A stretch of 33,595 nt of DNA, taken from positions 1 to 33,595 of the forward strand of contig MPUH01000813.1 of assembly GCA_001970955.1 (NCBI GenBank). Direction: 5' to 3'. Every line of letters starts with the position of its first letter. Within the stretch, counting starts at the first letter, position 1. The position numbers and the translations under genes were made by a program. Positions 1 through 9,696 of this stretch are shown piece after piece. The DNA comes from Stentor coeruleus. Its lineage: Eukaryota > Ciliophora > Heterotrichea > Heterotrichida > Stentoridae. The notes under the pieces were generated by a model, which ran no database searches, was not told the origin of the DNA, and saw only the letters and a list, made by a program, of their open reading frames with translations.

Positions 1-773
1 GCTTCGCTTCACGTTAATTAGATAAGATAGGATAAATTTTATGGCTTTTAAATTGGCATTCGTTGGGTTGGAGCTTTTTAAATTTTAATTTTGAGTTTTT
101 TTATGATAGGACTATTAAAGTTTATTTCAGTTAGGCAGAATATTAAAACTTATCTTTTTTTTCTTAGAATATAAGTTTATTTTCTTATTAATATAAGTTA
201 GTTGATAGTTTTACAATTTATATATTATGGTATGAGGGATTATAACATGATGAACGAGATAAATTTGCATAATATGGATAAGACATATTTTATGCTGGAA
301 ATCTATACAATTTTTATAGTAAATCATAATTTTTTAATAAAGTGTGCAAGTGTTTTATGAAAACTTCATGAAACTAGCACTTCAAAAAATAATCATTTAT
401 AAAACATTAATATAGGTTGCAAATTGTGTTGATAATCTTTCTCATAGGTCACTAGATTATTTAAAAAGGCTAATAATGATAGATTTAAGGACTTAAATAA
501 TCAAAATGATATTTTAATAGTATTTTATATTCTATTAGGAATTAGTACACAAATAATTTAATAAACGCATTTTCTCTAATTTATTAAATAAAAACTCTAA
601 TTTTTAGTTTTCATCTCTCCTTTAATCAATCAAATAAAAAAAAACCAAAAATTATCACCTCATCCCTAACCCAAAATCATCTTTCCCATCTTCATAGTCT
701 TAAATCCCCTAATCCAAGCCAAATATACTCGTTATAAATCCCATAATAATCTATTACAGATCATCATCTATAT
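1..773. other. Intergenic region at window edge
   Basis: No supportable gene. All three + frames hit a stop within the first 24 bases, so at most a few codons of an upstream gene's end could lie here. From about 580 the + strand becomes poor in G and rich in A and C, as in the 5' flanks of other genes in this window. A CATAATAAT element at 742-750 lies 24 bases before the next start codon and may be its core promoter. Confidence 0.6.
742..750 (+). promoter_or_regulatory. Candidate start-proximal ATAATAA element
   Basis: CATAATAAT lies 24 bases before the ATG at 774. The same ATAATAA core appears just upstream of at least seven other genes here (2351-2361, 9379-9386, 9685-9695, 14268-14277, 15052-15060, 20309-20317, 24412-24419). 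It could mark an initiator or transcription start. The function is inference from recurrence only, and AT-rich DNA produces such words by chance. Confidence 0.3.
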
Positions 774-1811
774 ATGAGTACAAACAACCTCAGTAAACAG
801 AAACTTTACAATCAATTTACATTATCAAAACACTTAGATCATCGTCGTCAGCCAAACCAAACCACCCAAAGTTCCAGACTGATTTCCTATATTTCTTTAC
901 CAAAAGTGGAACCATCAAGGCCTTCAACAAGAAAAAACACCCATTCAACAACATCAAGACTTGGCAGTTCAAACTTACTCGAAAGCCAAAGTTCAGCCAG
1001 ACTGATGATGCAAAACTATAGCCTTACAAGCTCAAACCCTTACGTCTCATCAGAATCCTGCTGTATAATAAACATAAAAACTGAAGCATTGATATTCAAA
1101 AAAAACGATGACGAAATACGTGAAATCGCGTCTTTAACCAAAATAATGACTTGTTTTTTAGCTTTAAAACTCTGCAAAGAGCTTAAAATCAGCCTAGAAT
1201 CCCAAGTTCAAGTATCAGAAAAAGCTGTTAAGTCCATAGGGACCTCAGCAGGTTTAATAGAAGGTAGTCGTTTGACTATAAGATCTCTTCTTTATGGATT
1301 GATGCTTCCTTCAGGTAATGATGCATCTATAGTTTTAGCTGAGTTTTTTGGGAATTTTTTATGTATAACTTCTAAGCCTATACAAGTTTTTGTTAGAGAA
1401 ATGAATCGTATAGCCCGAGATTTAAGATTGACGTGTACAAACTTTGGTAACCCTCATGGACTATCATATAAAGGCAATGTTTCTTGTGCTAGGGATATAG
1501 CCAGATTGACTGTTGTAGCTTTAAAAGACCAGAATTTTAGAGAAATTGTAAAAAGTCAGGTTTATTTGGCTGATGTTAGACTGAAAAATGCGGATAAAAC
1601 GCAGAAAACGTGGACTAATACAAATAAACTACTTTGGGATGGGTTTGAAGGGGTTAAGACTGGGAATACAAACTCAGCTGGGCCATGTCTATGCGCTTTA
1701 AGTGGTAAATTTGTTTATGTGATGCTAAATTGTCGGACTTCAGATACTAGGTGGGTAGAAGCCAAAAAACTTAAAAAATGGGCTGAATGCGTTTATTATG
1801 AGGATATGTAA
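774..1811 (+). CDS. Peptidase S11 / penicillin-binding-protein-like serine hydrolase
   Basis: A 345-residue protein with the three signature motifs of D-alanyl-D-alanine carboxypeptidases (peptidase S11, serine beta-lactamase fold) in order: S120-L-T-K123, S180-G-N182 and K295-T-G297. The family motif NPHGLS lies at 226-231. Spacing between motifs is close to that of bacterial PBP5/DacA, so catalysis is probably retained. The first ~85 residues are Ser/Thr/Asn-rich and have neither a signal peptide nor a membrane anchor. This differs from bacterial relatives, which work in the periplasm or wall, and suggests an intracellular protein. A ciliate makes no peptidoglycan of its own, so the substrate is unknown: food-bacteria muropeptides or another acyl-peptide are possible. 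The family is typically bacterial, so ancient transfer is likely. ATG at 774; TAA stop. Start well supported, role inferred. Confidence 0.9.
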   Translation: MSTNNLSKQKLYNQFTLSKHLDHRRQPNQTTQSSRLISYISLPKVEPSRPSTRKNTHSTTSRLGSSNLLESQSSARLMMQNYSLTSSNPYVSSESCCIINIKTEALIFKKNDDEIREIASLTKIMTCFLALKLCKELKISLESQVQVSEKAVKSIGTSAGLIEGSRLTIRSLLYGLMLPSGNDASIVLAEFFGNFLCITSKPIQVFVREMNRIARDLRLTCTNFGNPHGLSYKGNVSCARDIARLTVVALKDQNFREIVKSQVYLADVRLKNADKTQKTWTNTNKLLWDGFEGVKTGNTNSAGPCLCALSGKFVYVMLNCRTSDTRWVEAKKLKKWAECVYYEDM

Positions 1812-2380
1812 TAATGAAATGAGGTTTAAAATTTGTGTGGTAAATGGAAATTTTACTTTGAAATTTTTAAAATCAGATATATATTTTGTATGTGTGAAAG
1901 TATGCTTTTTTATAACATGAATTTTTTATGATAATAAATATTGTAGAAAATATCGATTTTTTCATAGCTCTGAAGTGTTAATTAACAAATGAATAGGCTT
2001 TTGTAATGAAATCTTTGGCTTTTTGATTTAAGGGCTTGGAACTTATATTTTTATTATATGTAATATTAATAATTTTGGCATATCGTTAATACACACTTTA
2101 CCAATCCAACATGGCATTGAATGATTCTTCTATACCGAACTTGAGATTTTATCCCTACTTTGAGAGCATTTCAAAGCGCATATTTTCATTAAGATGACGT
2201 ATTGAAAAAAAATCAACCTTGATGATTTCTATCATAAGATTATAGGTTTTGATAAAGGGTGACTTTTAAGGCCTAATAAAATATCCTCATGAGACAAATC
2301 CTATCCACTATCCTTTATTTAAGTTATTTAATAGATTATTTAGTATCTATCATAATAATAAGTATTTAACTCAAATATAG
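1812..2380. other. Intergenic region
   Basis: No supportable gene. An ATG at 2289 opens 24 hydrophobic codons ending in TAA, which look non-coding. The region holds two sequence blocks, 2114-2138 and 2156-2174, that recur in degenerate form at 3170-3211. A CATAATAATAA element lies at 2351-2361, where a promoter for the following open frame would be expected. Confidence 0.5.
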
Positions 2381-3016
2381 ATATTTATAGAAAAACAGTA
2401 TAAAGAGGCAAGGCCATTAAGAAAAGAGATACTAAGAAAATACGCAGAAGTTTTGACAACATCAAATATTCCTCTTTCCATACTTTGTTTTGTAGGAAAA
2501 AAGGGTTTCTTAATTTTTCCCCCAAAACAAATAACTTTATGCACCCACCCGACCAAAAGCACACAATTTTCATGCAAAAGCTCCCCAGACGAGCGCAGAA
2601 TACTTGAAAACTATCATAAAAAGCTCTCACAAAGTTCAAGTAAAGCTAGCCTGACAATCAGTTCCTCCCATAGTAAAAGACCACCCAGTTCAAAAAACTC
2701 AATCTCAAAAACCTCCTCAGTTCCAAGTCTAAAAAAAAGTTTATCTCAATCAATCTTTTCTAAAACCCCAAACAATAGAAAATCAGGTATAATAAAAGAT
2801 AATAAGCCTAGAAGTACAAGTAAAAGTAGTGTTTCTAAAACAAGAAAAGGTAACCCAAGTGATGAAAAACCTAATCTTCAATATGAGATAGAAAGACTAT
2901 TAAGAGCTTTATATAGACATTCAGTTATATGTCCAGAATTTAAAGAGGAACTTAAGGCTAGTGGGGGAATTTTGTTATTGGATGAATACTTAAAGTTTAG
3001 AGAAATAAGTAACTAA
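2381..3016 (+). CDS. Hypothetical Ser/Lys-rich protein lacking an ATG start
   Basis: An open frame of 211 codons runs from just after a TAG at 2378-2380 to TAA at 3014-3016, with no methionine codon anywhere in it. Its first ~25 residues (EKQYKEARPLRKEILRKYAEVL region) look like a charged helix. The middle is Ser/Lys/Pro-rich and probably disordered, and the last 45 residues (NLQYEIERLLRALYRH onward) look folded and helical. I recognise no family. An ATAATAA element at 2351-2361 places a likely promoter right before the frame. No 15- or 16-nt GT..AG intron joins it to an upstream ATG. The start codon may have been lost (ATA at 2381 or 2387 sits where ATG is expected), a base may be misread, or a longer 5' intron may be hidden. 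It could be a decaying gene. Confidence 0.5.
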   Translation: MFIEKQYKEARPLRKEILRKYAEVLTTSNIPLSILCFVGKKGFLIFPPKQITLCTHPTKSTQFSCKSSPDERRILENYHKKLSQSSSKASLTISSSHSKRPPSSKNSISKTSSVPSLKKSLSQSIFSKTPNNRKSGIIKDNKPRSTSKSSVSKTRKGNPSDEKPNLQYEIERLLRALYRHSVICPEFKEELKASGGILLLDEYLKFREISN

Positions 3017-3867
3017 AATGATAGGGAAAAATATTAGGTGGGTATATGAAAATAGAATTTTATAGGAAATGTGTTAGTTTTAGCTTATAGAAAAAGATTG
3101 GGAGTAAGGATTTTCTTGTGTTTTTATTTAAAGTCTTCAATCTTTGTCCAGCCTAGCGAAAACTCATGTTACTTTTTGAGTGCATTTCAATAATTCAAAC
3201 TTCTATGCCGATATAGATTTAATACAATTTATGATTTTTCTATCTAGAGTCTTTGTTCGCTTTGACTAAATTATAAATGATGCTAGTTTTATTAGCATTT
3301 GGAAAAGAACTATAAACAAAACAATATGCTTATATTTAGAAGTAAAAGAGTTGATTGAAATCTAAGGTAATAAGGGTATTGAAAACTTTTTTAGGGTTTT
3401 GCATAAGAAGTTCATGAAATGCTTTCAGAAATATAGGAATTTGTGGAAAATCCTTAGATTTGAAAGAGTTATTGTGGAAAATTTGGTTATTTTTTAGGAT
3501 GAAACTTTTAAGCTTAGGGCTTCTAGTATCAAAGTAATTGATTATCTAATTATAATGGTTTATTTTGGTATTTTGGATAAGCTGTGAAATAGGCTTTATT
3601 AAGGGTTTAATAGATTTCTTGAATAAACAAAAGAATTATAGTTTTTTTGTATAAAGTATAGTATAATTTGGAGAAACATTGAGTAATATAAAAAATTAAG
3701 TTTATAAATAATAATAGATTTGTATATTCTGTTTTGGCTATTAATAAATGTTTGGATTTAATTTGGTATGCAATGCTGAGGTTTTAATAAAATCCCAGTT
3801 TTGGAATGTGCTGTTTTATGCTATACTATATACTTTATATTTTTACTTATAATCACAATATTCACAT
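3017..3867. other. Intergenic region
   Basis: No supportable gene in 851 bases. At 3170-3211 is a degenerate copy of two blocks found before the previous gene (2114-2138 and 2156-2174). Otherwise it is AT-rich DNA, G-rich over C on the + strand. TATAATC at 3848-3854, 14 bases before the next ATG, may be a weak form of the ATAATAA element. Confidence 0.5.
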
Positions 3868-4839
3868 ATGATAAAAAACTCTTTTCTACCAGTTTTTAAA
3901 TATAAAATGACTTGCCTATTAGACTATCACAACCCTCAATTCTATTATCCCCACCTTGCATGCGGAATTCTAAGCGCCCTAGGTTCCTTATTTATTATAT
4001 TCATCTACATACTAACCCCTCGTATTCAAATCTATTCCTATAAGCTCATAGCTCATTTAGCTTTCGCTCAATTTTTATCCTCAATAGATTTCTTACTCCC
4101 ATGCAATATCACCCAAGACAATCCTTCAATCTGCATTCTAATAGGACTTATAGTAAATTCTGGTCAAATTATGTCTATATTATGGATGACTTGTATAGCA
4201 ATAACTATATATCAAGTTATTATGTATTCAATTGTGATCTTTGAAAAACATGAAAAATATTGGGTTTTAGCTAGTTGGCTTGTAGTTCCTTTATTAAATT
4301 GTATTCCTATTATTACCCAAAGCTTTGTCCCAGTTGGTAGTACTTGTACTTATAGTGTTAATCTAATAGGAACTATTGAAAGAATTTTAATATTCTTTGT
4401 CCCAATATGGGTATTTCTAATCTTAACCCTTTATTGTTATTGGAAAATTTTCTCTCAAGCTAAAACTCTTGAAGAAGTCAGCAAACATTCGAGTATTATC
4501 AAAAGATTAATGTATTATCCTATTATTATGGTTATAAATGCATTGATATTAACTGTGTCTAGGCTTTTGACGTATATGCTTGATGATTGTATGTTGAAAA
4601 CAGCTGATTTTTTTATGTATATATTCGTTGCGCTGAATGGGTTTATAAATTTCATTATATTTGTGTTAAGTCCTAATATTTATGGGATTATATTTGAAAG
4701 GACAAAAGGACTGAATAATAATAGTTTGTCTGAAGATCTTAGTGAAGGGTCTTCACTTAATTTACTGTTTGATGAAGCGGGGGAAGGCAAAACAAAAAGT
4801 CGAATGATTAGTATAAATAATATTAATGTGGAAACTTAA
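3868..4839 (+). CDS. cAMP-receptor-like seven-transmembrane GPCR
   Basis: A 323-residue protein with seven hydrophobic segments at about 29-50, 58-77, 88-122, 131-150, 171-193, 214-236 and 247-275. A cytoplasmic Ser/Glu-rich tail follows. Segment order, the W in TM4 (ASWLVVP), the FFVPIWVF pattern of TM5 and the NGFINFIIFVLSPNIYG end of TM7 resemble the Dictyostelium cAMP-receptor / GCR1-like class (Dicty_CAR family). Cysteines at 89 and 160 could form the usual TM3-extracellular loop 2 disulfide. It would act at the plasma membrane, coupling an unknown ligand to intracellular signalling. Ciliates have few recognised GPCRs, and ligand and G-protein partner cannot be read from sequence. ATG at 3868 is used; M14 is a possible alternative. 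TAA stop. Confidence 0.8.
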   Translation: MIKNSFLPVFKYKMTCLLDYHNPQFYYPHLACGILSALGSLFIIFIYILTPRIQIYSYKLIAHLAFAQFLSSIDFLLPCNITQDNPSICILIGLIVNSGQIMSILWMTCIAITIYQVIMYSIVIFEKHEKYWVLASWLVVPLLNCIPIITQSFVPVGSTCTYSVNLIGTIERILIFFVPIWVFLILTLYCYWKIFSQAKTLEEVSKHSSIIKRLMYYPIIMVINALILTVSRLLTYMLDDCMLKTADFFMYIFVALNGFINFIIFVLSPNIYGIIFERTKGLNNNSLSEDLSEGSSLNLLFDEAGEGKTKSRMISINNINVET

Positions 4840-5826
4840 ATACGTAGTTGTTTAGATAAAGAGTTTTATATGATGTTTTAAAAAATATCGGAGAATTTAT
4901 AAATATTAAATTTGGAATGAGGAAATGAGGATAGATTCTGTTGATATATAAATTCTTTGGTTTTTATTAAAGAAATACTTATAGATGATATTAAGATTTA
5001 GAAATTTAACGTAAATTATGGATGAAATGGTTTGAAGAATGCTAGTTATGATATTTTATAATGGATGCTATAATTGTATTTAAAGTTTTCTTAAGGATAA
5101 AAATAAGAAGTATAGCTTTTAGAAGAGTTTTTCTTTACTATTGATTATGTAGTTATTCAAATTTCCATTTCATTATAGCTATAGTATTAAAAAAGCTGTG
5201 AAAATCTAGCATAAGTGTCGCAGTATGTTCAAGGCACATATACACGTCTTTATATATTTCCATAATAATCTTGTTTCAAAGCGCACAAAGTATTAAAAAT
5301 ATATATAACTATTAATAACTAAATGCAATCTGTAATATAGGTAGTATATATAAGTTAATATAGTCAAATACTTAAATATTTCTCAATATCATCATTATTT
5401 ATGATCAAAATTCGATACATTTAAAACGATGTAGATAAAAACCATCAATGAACTGAATCTAATAAAAACCTTATATAAAACATATATTATTTGTGATATT
5501 ATTAAAGGCATTTGACACAAAAATTAAGCAATTTGTCAAAAAATCCTAATTGCCAAAATCAAAACTAGTTTAGATATATGAACTCTTAGCTTTTATCACA
5601 CAAATATAATATTATCATAAAAAAACCCACAAAAACTTAATAAGGCTAATGAAAACTTGCCAATCTTATATCTTTGACTTGCTTATTAGACCCATATTAT
5701 AATTTTTAAACTCTTTTACTTATTTCTCTGCTATTTTATTCTACATTCTAATATATAATAAAAATATATACTTTATATGCTGATTTTATATGAATACGTC
5801 TATAAAATCTATATTTTTTTTTTAAG
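4840..5826. other. Convergent intergenic region, 987 bp
   Basis: The longest gene-free stretch, between the 3' ends of two converging genes. I find no open frame, tRNA or hairpin I would defend. The first part (to about 5100) is G-over-C on the + strand and the last part (from about 5450) is C-over-G, so the skew flips between the two genes. Confidence 0.6.
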
Positions 5827-6693
5827 CTAATTACGTGGGTAAAAATATTGCCTTTTTTTCAAGTTGTATTTCTCAATTTCTAAATCGCTTTTGCTTAAAA
5901 GCGCATCATAATGTCCTCGAAGTTTACAAATAATCCATATTTTCAACATACTCCCAGTAAAATCTTCTTTCGGGTAGTGATAATGGACGATTTTATCAAA
6001 AACATTTATCTGGTTCACTTCTATACCAAGACCTTTAGGAAGCATAACCAAATCATGAGTCTCAGCCTCAACACCCATTTTCTGAATTCTGTTATAGCCT
6101 TGCAGTTTATCTTCATCTAATAAAAAAGCCTTGAAATCTTCATCATTTTCACAACTTTCTTTGAATGTCTTATAAGTTATTACACGTGCTACTCTTACTA
6201 AAGCAAGATCAAATTTCTGCTCTTGAAGTTTTCGATTGGTTTCAATAAATTTCGCATATCTATCTTCATTTTTCGCAGCTGAATTATAGGCTTCGCATAC
6301 AAAATCAAAGATTTGTTTAATTTCTTGAATGTGCTCTCTATATTCATAACTGTTATATAAAGTAGTTAGGATATTTATAAAGTTGTAGAGATGCTCTAAT
6401 GAGATTGCAGGATGAAAAATTTTAAGGAAATATGTTGATATTACGGCTCTGTAGTAACAGTTTCCATCACCTCTACTTTTTTTCCATGCTGCCATATCCA
6501 ACATAAGCTTGTTTATATTATCGATATAAGTTTGATTGAACTGAGCTTCTTTTTTTATTGTTTTTAAATGAAGCCAACATTTACTTATTGTAGTGGGATA
6601 CTCTTCATCAGCTTCTTTATTATTTATATCAAAAATTAGAACTGGAACTGATTCTTGATTCCCTTTTAAGAGAAGCTTCTCGAATAAAGACAT
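5827..6693 (-). CDS. Otubain-like deubiquitinase (peptidase C65, OTU fold)
   Basis: A 288-residue protein with the otubain catalytic signature SRGDGNCYYRAV. This gives the D76-G-N-C79 nucleophile motif, the typical aromatic pair and RA after it, and H261 in GHYDALL near the C-terminus as catalytic base. Cys-to-His spacing (182) and total length are close to OTUB1, and the region around E209-THDLVMLPK matches the family's pre-His segment. It should cleave ubiquitin or polyubiquitin chains in the cytoplasm or nucleus. An N-terminal helix region at 30-70 could serve as a ubiquitin-binding arm, as in OTUB1, but this is inference. Stop TAG, ATG at 6693. It converges with the 7TM gene and has no close partner. 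Confidence 0.88.
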   Translation of the reverse strand: MSLFEKLLLKGNQESVPVLIFDINNKEADEEYPTTISKCWLHLKTIKKEAQFNQTYIDNINKLMLDMAAWKKSRGDGNCYYRAVISTYFLKIFHPAISLEHLYNFINILTTLYNSYEYREHIQEIKQIFDFVCEAYNSAAKNEDRYAKFIETNRKLQEQKFDLALVRVARVITYKTFKESCENDEDFKAFLLDEDKLQGYNRIQKMGVEAETHDLVMLPKGLGIEVNQINVFDKIVHYHYPKEDFTGSMLKIWIICKLRGHYDALLSKSDLEIEKYNLKKRQYFYPRN

Positions 6694-7151
6694 TTTATAT
6701 GTAGATATTTTTTATCAAAGATATATAATTGTTGTTGAATTTTAAACTTTTTATGCTTTTAATATACAAGGTTTTAGAAGTACTTGAAATTTGTTTAAAG
6801 CTTTTATGTGGTTTCCTGAAGATTTTATGCTTTTTTAGTATATTTTGTTAGTATATGTTTTTTAGTATATGCTTTTTATAATGTCTACATATTATATTAT
6901 GCTAGGAAAACATAAGAATTTTAATAATCCACAATTTTGATTAATTCCTCACAATTATTTCTCATATCCAATATAAAATCCTTAGGACAAAAAGTTTTAA
7001 CAAAAATCTAAAATTATAATCATAAAAATCTATATATAAATTCACAAACAAATACTTATTTAACTACATCTACAAGGCGAGAAATTGTATAAAACACATA
7101 AGAATTATGAATATTATGCAAAAATAGTATATTTTTTACTGTAAACTCTTA
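6694..7151. other. Intergenic region
   Basis: No gene. This is the 5' flank of the deubiquitinase gene and the 3' flank of the TTLL gene, both on the minus strand. Composition changes near 6900 from G-over-C to C-over-G on the + strand. A repeated TTTAGTATAT..TTTTAGTATATG run lies at about 6835-6870. Confidence 0.5.
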
Positions 7152-9374
7152 TTAAAATACAAACTTCAGCCTTACCGACGTATTTGGCCTCTTAGGCAAG
7201 CTGCGATTTCTTTGTTCACTAACGAAAATCTGATTCCTCTGTTTATCATAACAACTATTCTTAGCTTTTATCCCTTTAAGCATATTAAGTACCCCATTTC
7301 CTTCAAAAAGTGCACAAATTACATCAAGCGAATCCTTTTTATTTAAATTCTCTAACATATCATTGATTTCTTCATCACTATATTCATGCAAAGGGTTGTT
7401 TTTGGTTGACCTCACAAAATTTTTAAATTTCTGAATAGATTTGACGTTCTTTTTCCTGCACTTCATTTCTTGTATTCTGTTTTCTAATTTTTTTACCAAT
7501 GAAACCTCAATATTTTCTTGTGTTTTCCATGAAAAATGACTAGAAAAGTTTTCCAAAATGAATTTTATATCGTTCGGTAAGTGTTTTTCATTTATATCTT
7601 TGAGTAATTTTATAATCCTCTGAAGGTATTCTATTAATAACTCTTCAGTATTAAAAGTTCCTTTGTTTTCTTGGATGAATTGTAAGGTTTTAGTATCATT
7701 TGAGCCATCAAAACTTGTGCTTTTTAGGGAATTGGTAGATATTGGCATAGGTTTTAGCTGTAAAGGGCCTTCTAAATGGTTTAAATCTTGATTGTTGTTG
7801 AATAATATAGAGTTTATTATTTTGTTTATTGGTTTTATTTGAGAAAAAAACTGGTCGTAAAAATCAGCGTTTTTACAAGGATATAAACGTAAAAATCCTC
7901 CTTTTCTTGAATATTCGCTTAGGGTTTCTCGGAGAATTTCTTGGATTTTTTTCCCTGAGAGCTTATTTTTTGCAGGTCTTTGTACTAAATATGGGGAGTT
8001 TTTTAGCTTTGAGATTGTTAGTTTAGAGCATGTTTTGTATCCGCTAGCTTTTCTTGGTGCTTTCATTCGTATACCAATAAGATTAAAAGTATCGGTTAAG
8101 AGGTTGGATTTTATAAAGAAGTCAAGTGGAGATTCAGTTGCCATAGATGGACTTAAATTGACTTCTAAAAGCCATGGTTTTAACTTACTATCCAAAATCA
8201 CATCAAACCCAAACAAATCAAAGCAATTCCCTCTATGTAATCCCAACCTCTTAGAAGCTTCCATAACATGTCCCTCAATACTCAGGACACTTTTAACAAT
8301 CATATCATAAATCATCATCCACAAGTCATCCGTATCAACACCTTTTTCCTTAAAATATTTCATAAGTGCAGTCAAACTCCACTTATGCCCAACCCCATCT
8401 TCTTTTTCACTAATATTTTGTATATAATTTTCATTTTTCTTATTAACACTATAATTTGTCAAATGCACATACCTATTTTCTCTTAAATCATTAGCATATT
8501 TCTCACTAGCAAATCTTGTTAAACCTTCTTCATATAAATATATCCTTAAAGGTTCAAAACTTGTTACTAAAACATATAATCTTATATCAAATTTAAGCCC
8601 ATTTATCAAATAAGGGTTTTCAATATATTTTGATATAACACATATATTATCAATAGGCACATCAAGTATAGAATCAACAAGAAATATACCTTTTCCTTGA
8701 GATGAACATGCTGGTTTTACTATCCATATACTTTTTTTATCATAATTTAATTTGTTGTAGATTTTTGATAAACCATCAGGCAAAATGTAGGTTTCTGGGA
8801 TAAAGTTAAAATGCTCTTTCCCATATTTTTCTTGCATAGCTGTTATATTGAGGCATAATTTATCTTTACGGGTTAATTCGTTTGAGTAAGGAAAGTGGTT
8901 GATTTTTTGATTAGAATTCAAGTCTTCGTAAATGTATTCTTGAAGAGCGATTCCTGACCAGAGCAAGTTCCAAGTGTGTGAGTCTGTGTGGATAAAACCT
9001 GAGTTTTCAAGTATTGATCTGACTAGTTTAGCTTCAGCTTTAATGGTTTTGTAAAGAAGCTGGGTGCTACTTGACATGGATTTTGTATGAGGATTAGGAT
9101 CTTTTAGTTGTTGGTTTGGGGAAAGTTGGGTTAGGGTGATTAGAGGAGGCTTATAAATATCTGAATCAGTAAGTCGACTAGATAAATTTGAGTAATAAGT
9201 GTGGAGCGTTTGCTGTTCTGGGGTTTGAATAGAGCTATGGAGACCTTGACCTGGACGGCCTATAAGAGAAAGGTTAAGATAGTTGGGTTTAGATGATGAT
9301 TTTGCTAGGGATGAGCCAAGTTTCGTCACTGTGAGTTCAGGGGTTATTAGTGGGTTTTTACGATTGTAATTCAT
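7152..9374 (-). CDS. Tubulin-tyrosine-ligase-like (TTLL) glutamylase
   Basis: A 740-residue protein with a TTL domain at about 115-440. Visible motifs are IWIVKPACSSQGKGI (216-230, ATP-binding Lys and Gly loop), KFDIRLYVLVTS (261-272), RYVHLTNYSVNKKN (301-314), FDLFGFDVILD (385-395) and WLLEVNLSPS (401-410, metal-binding Glu and Asn). These are the hallmarks of TTLL polyglutamylases, which add glutamate side chains to tubulin tails in axonemes and basal bodies. The layout, with a long C-terminal extension, suits TTLL4/5-type enzymes, but I cannot assign the subtype. Residues 440-740 are Lys/Asn-rich with helical stretches and may bind microtubules. The gene shares a 322-bp head-to-head promoter region with an axonemal-type gene. 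ATG at 9374, TAA stop. Confidence 0.92.
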   Translation of the reverse strand: MNYNRKNPLITPELTVTKLGSSLAKSSSKPNYLNLSLIGRPGQGLHSSIQTPEQQTLHTYYSNLSSRLTDSDIYKPPLITLTQLSPNQQLKDPNPHTKSMSSSTQLLYKTIKAEAKLVRSILENSGFIHTDSHTWNLLWSGIALQEYIYEDLNSNQKINHFPYSNELTRKDKLCLNITAMQEKYGKEHFNFIPETYILPDGLSKIYNKLNYDKKSIWIVKPACSSQGKGIFLVDSILDVPIDNICVISKYIENPYLINGLKFDIRLYVLVTSFEPLRIYLYEEGLTRFASEKYANDLRENRYVHLTNYSVNKKNENYIQNISEKEDGVGHKWSLTALMKYFKEKGVDTDDLWMMIYDMIVKSVLSIEGHVMEASKRLGLHRGNCFDLFGFDVILDSKLKPWLLEVNLSPSMATESPLDFFIKSNLLTDTFNLIGIRMKAPRKASGYKTCSKLTISKLKNSPYLVQRPAKNKLSGKKIQEILRETLSEYSRKGGFLRLYPCKNADFYDQFFSQIKPINKIINSILFNNNQDLNHLEGPLQLKPMPISTNSLKSTSFDGSNDTKTLQFIQENKGTFNTEELLIEYLQRIIKLLKDINEKHLPNDIKFILENFSSHFSWKTQENIEVSLVKKLENRIQEMKCRKKNVKSIQKFKNFVRSTKNNPLHEYSDEEINDMLENLNKKDSLDVICALFEGNGVLNMLKGIKAKNSCYDKQRNQIFVSEQRNRSLPKRPNTSVRLKFVF

Positions 9375-9696
9375 AATGTTATTATTAAGAATGACTTTAT
9401 TCGCATGTGCAGTTAAATATTAGAAGATGATTAGTATAAAAAATACCAATAAAATCATCTAAATAAATAAACTTATCTAATTTTATTATGATATACTAAA
9501 GCTGATATTGCAAAAACCAATAAAACTTCAACAATAACTATTTTTCAATTTCATCAACCACAATCCTCAAAATAATTTTCATATCCTCATCTTGTATCTC
9601 CAAACCCTATCCTTTAAAACCATATCTTTCACATTCAAAACTTGACATACCTTATTATTAAATCTCAAATCTCTAGACCTCAAGAATAATAATAAA
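9375..9696. promoter_or_regulatory. Bidirectional promoter region, TTLL / MYCBPAP-PGK
   Basis: These 322 bases separate two divergent start codons and must hold both promoters. ATAATAA cores lie next to each start: 9379-9386 in minus orientation and 9685-9695 in plus. The right two-thirds is very poor in G on the + strand. Both flanking genes belong to cilium-related families, so joint regulation is plausible but not shown. Confidence 0.55.

Noticed and set aside
2289..2363. ATG-started frame upstream of the Ser-rich gene
   Set aside because: It encodes only Ile/Leu/Tyr-rich codons typical of AT-rich non-coding DNA, ends in TAA and cannot be spliced in frame to the next open frame.
2398..2412. 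A 15-base GT..AG string (GTATAAAGAGGCAAG) that might give the ATG-less gene a first exon
   Set aside because: No ATG lies in any frame in the preceding sequence back to 2292, and the string itself reads as good coding sequence.
2371..2639. Two overlapping minus-strand frames opposite the start of the Ser-rich gene
   Set aside because: Composition is Phe/Leu-rich as expected for the complement of a coding strand, and they overlap each other in different frames.
5400..5425. A TTCGATAC word resembling a tRNA T-loop
   Set aside because: No T-arm stem, anticodon arm or acceptor stem can be drawn around it.
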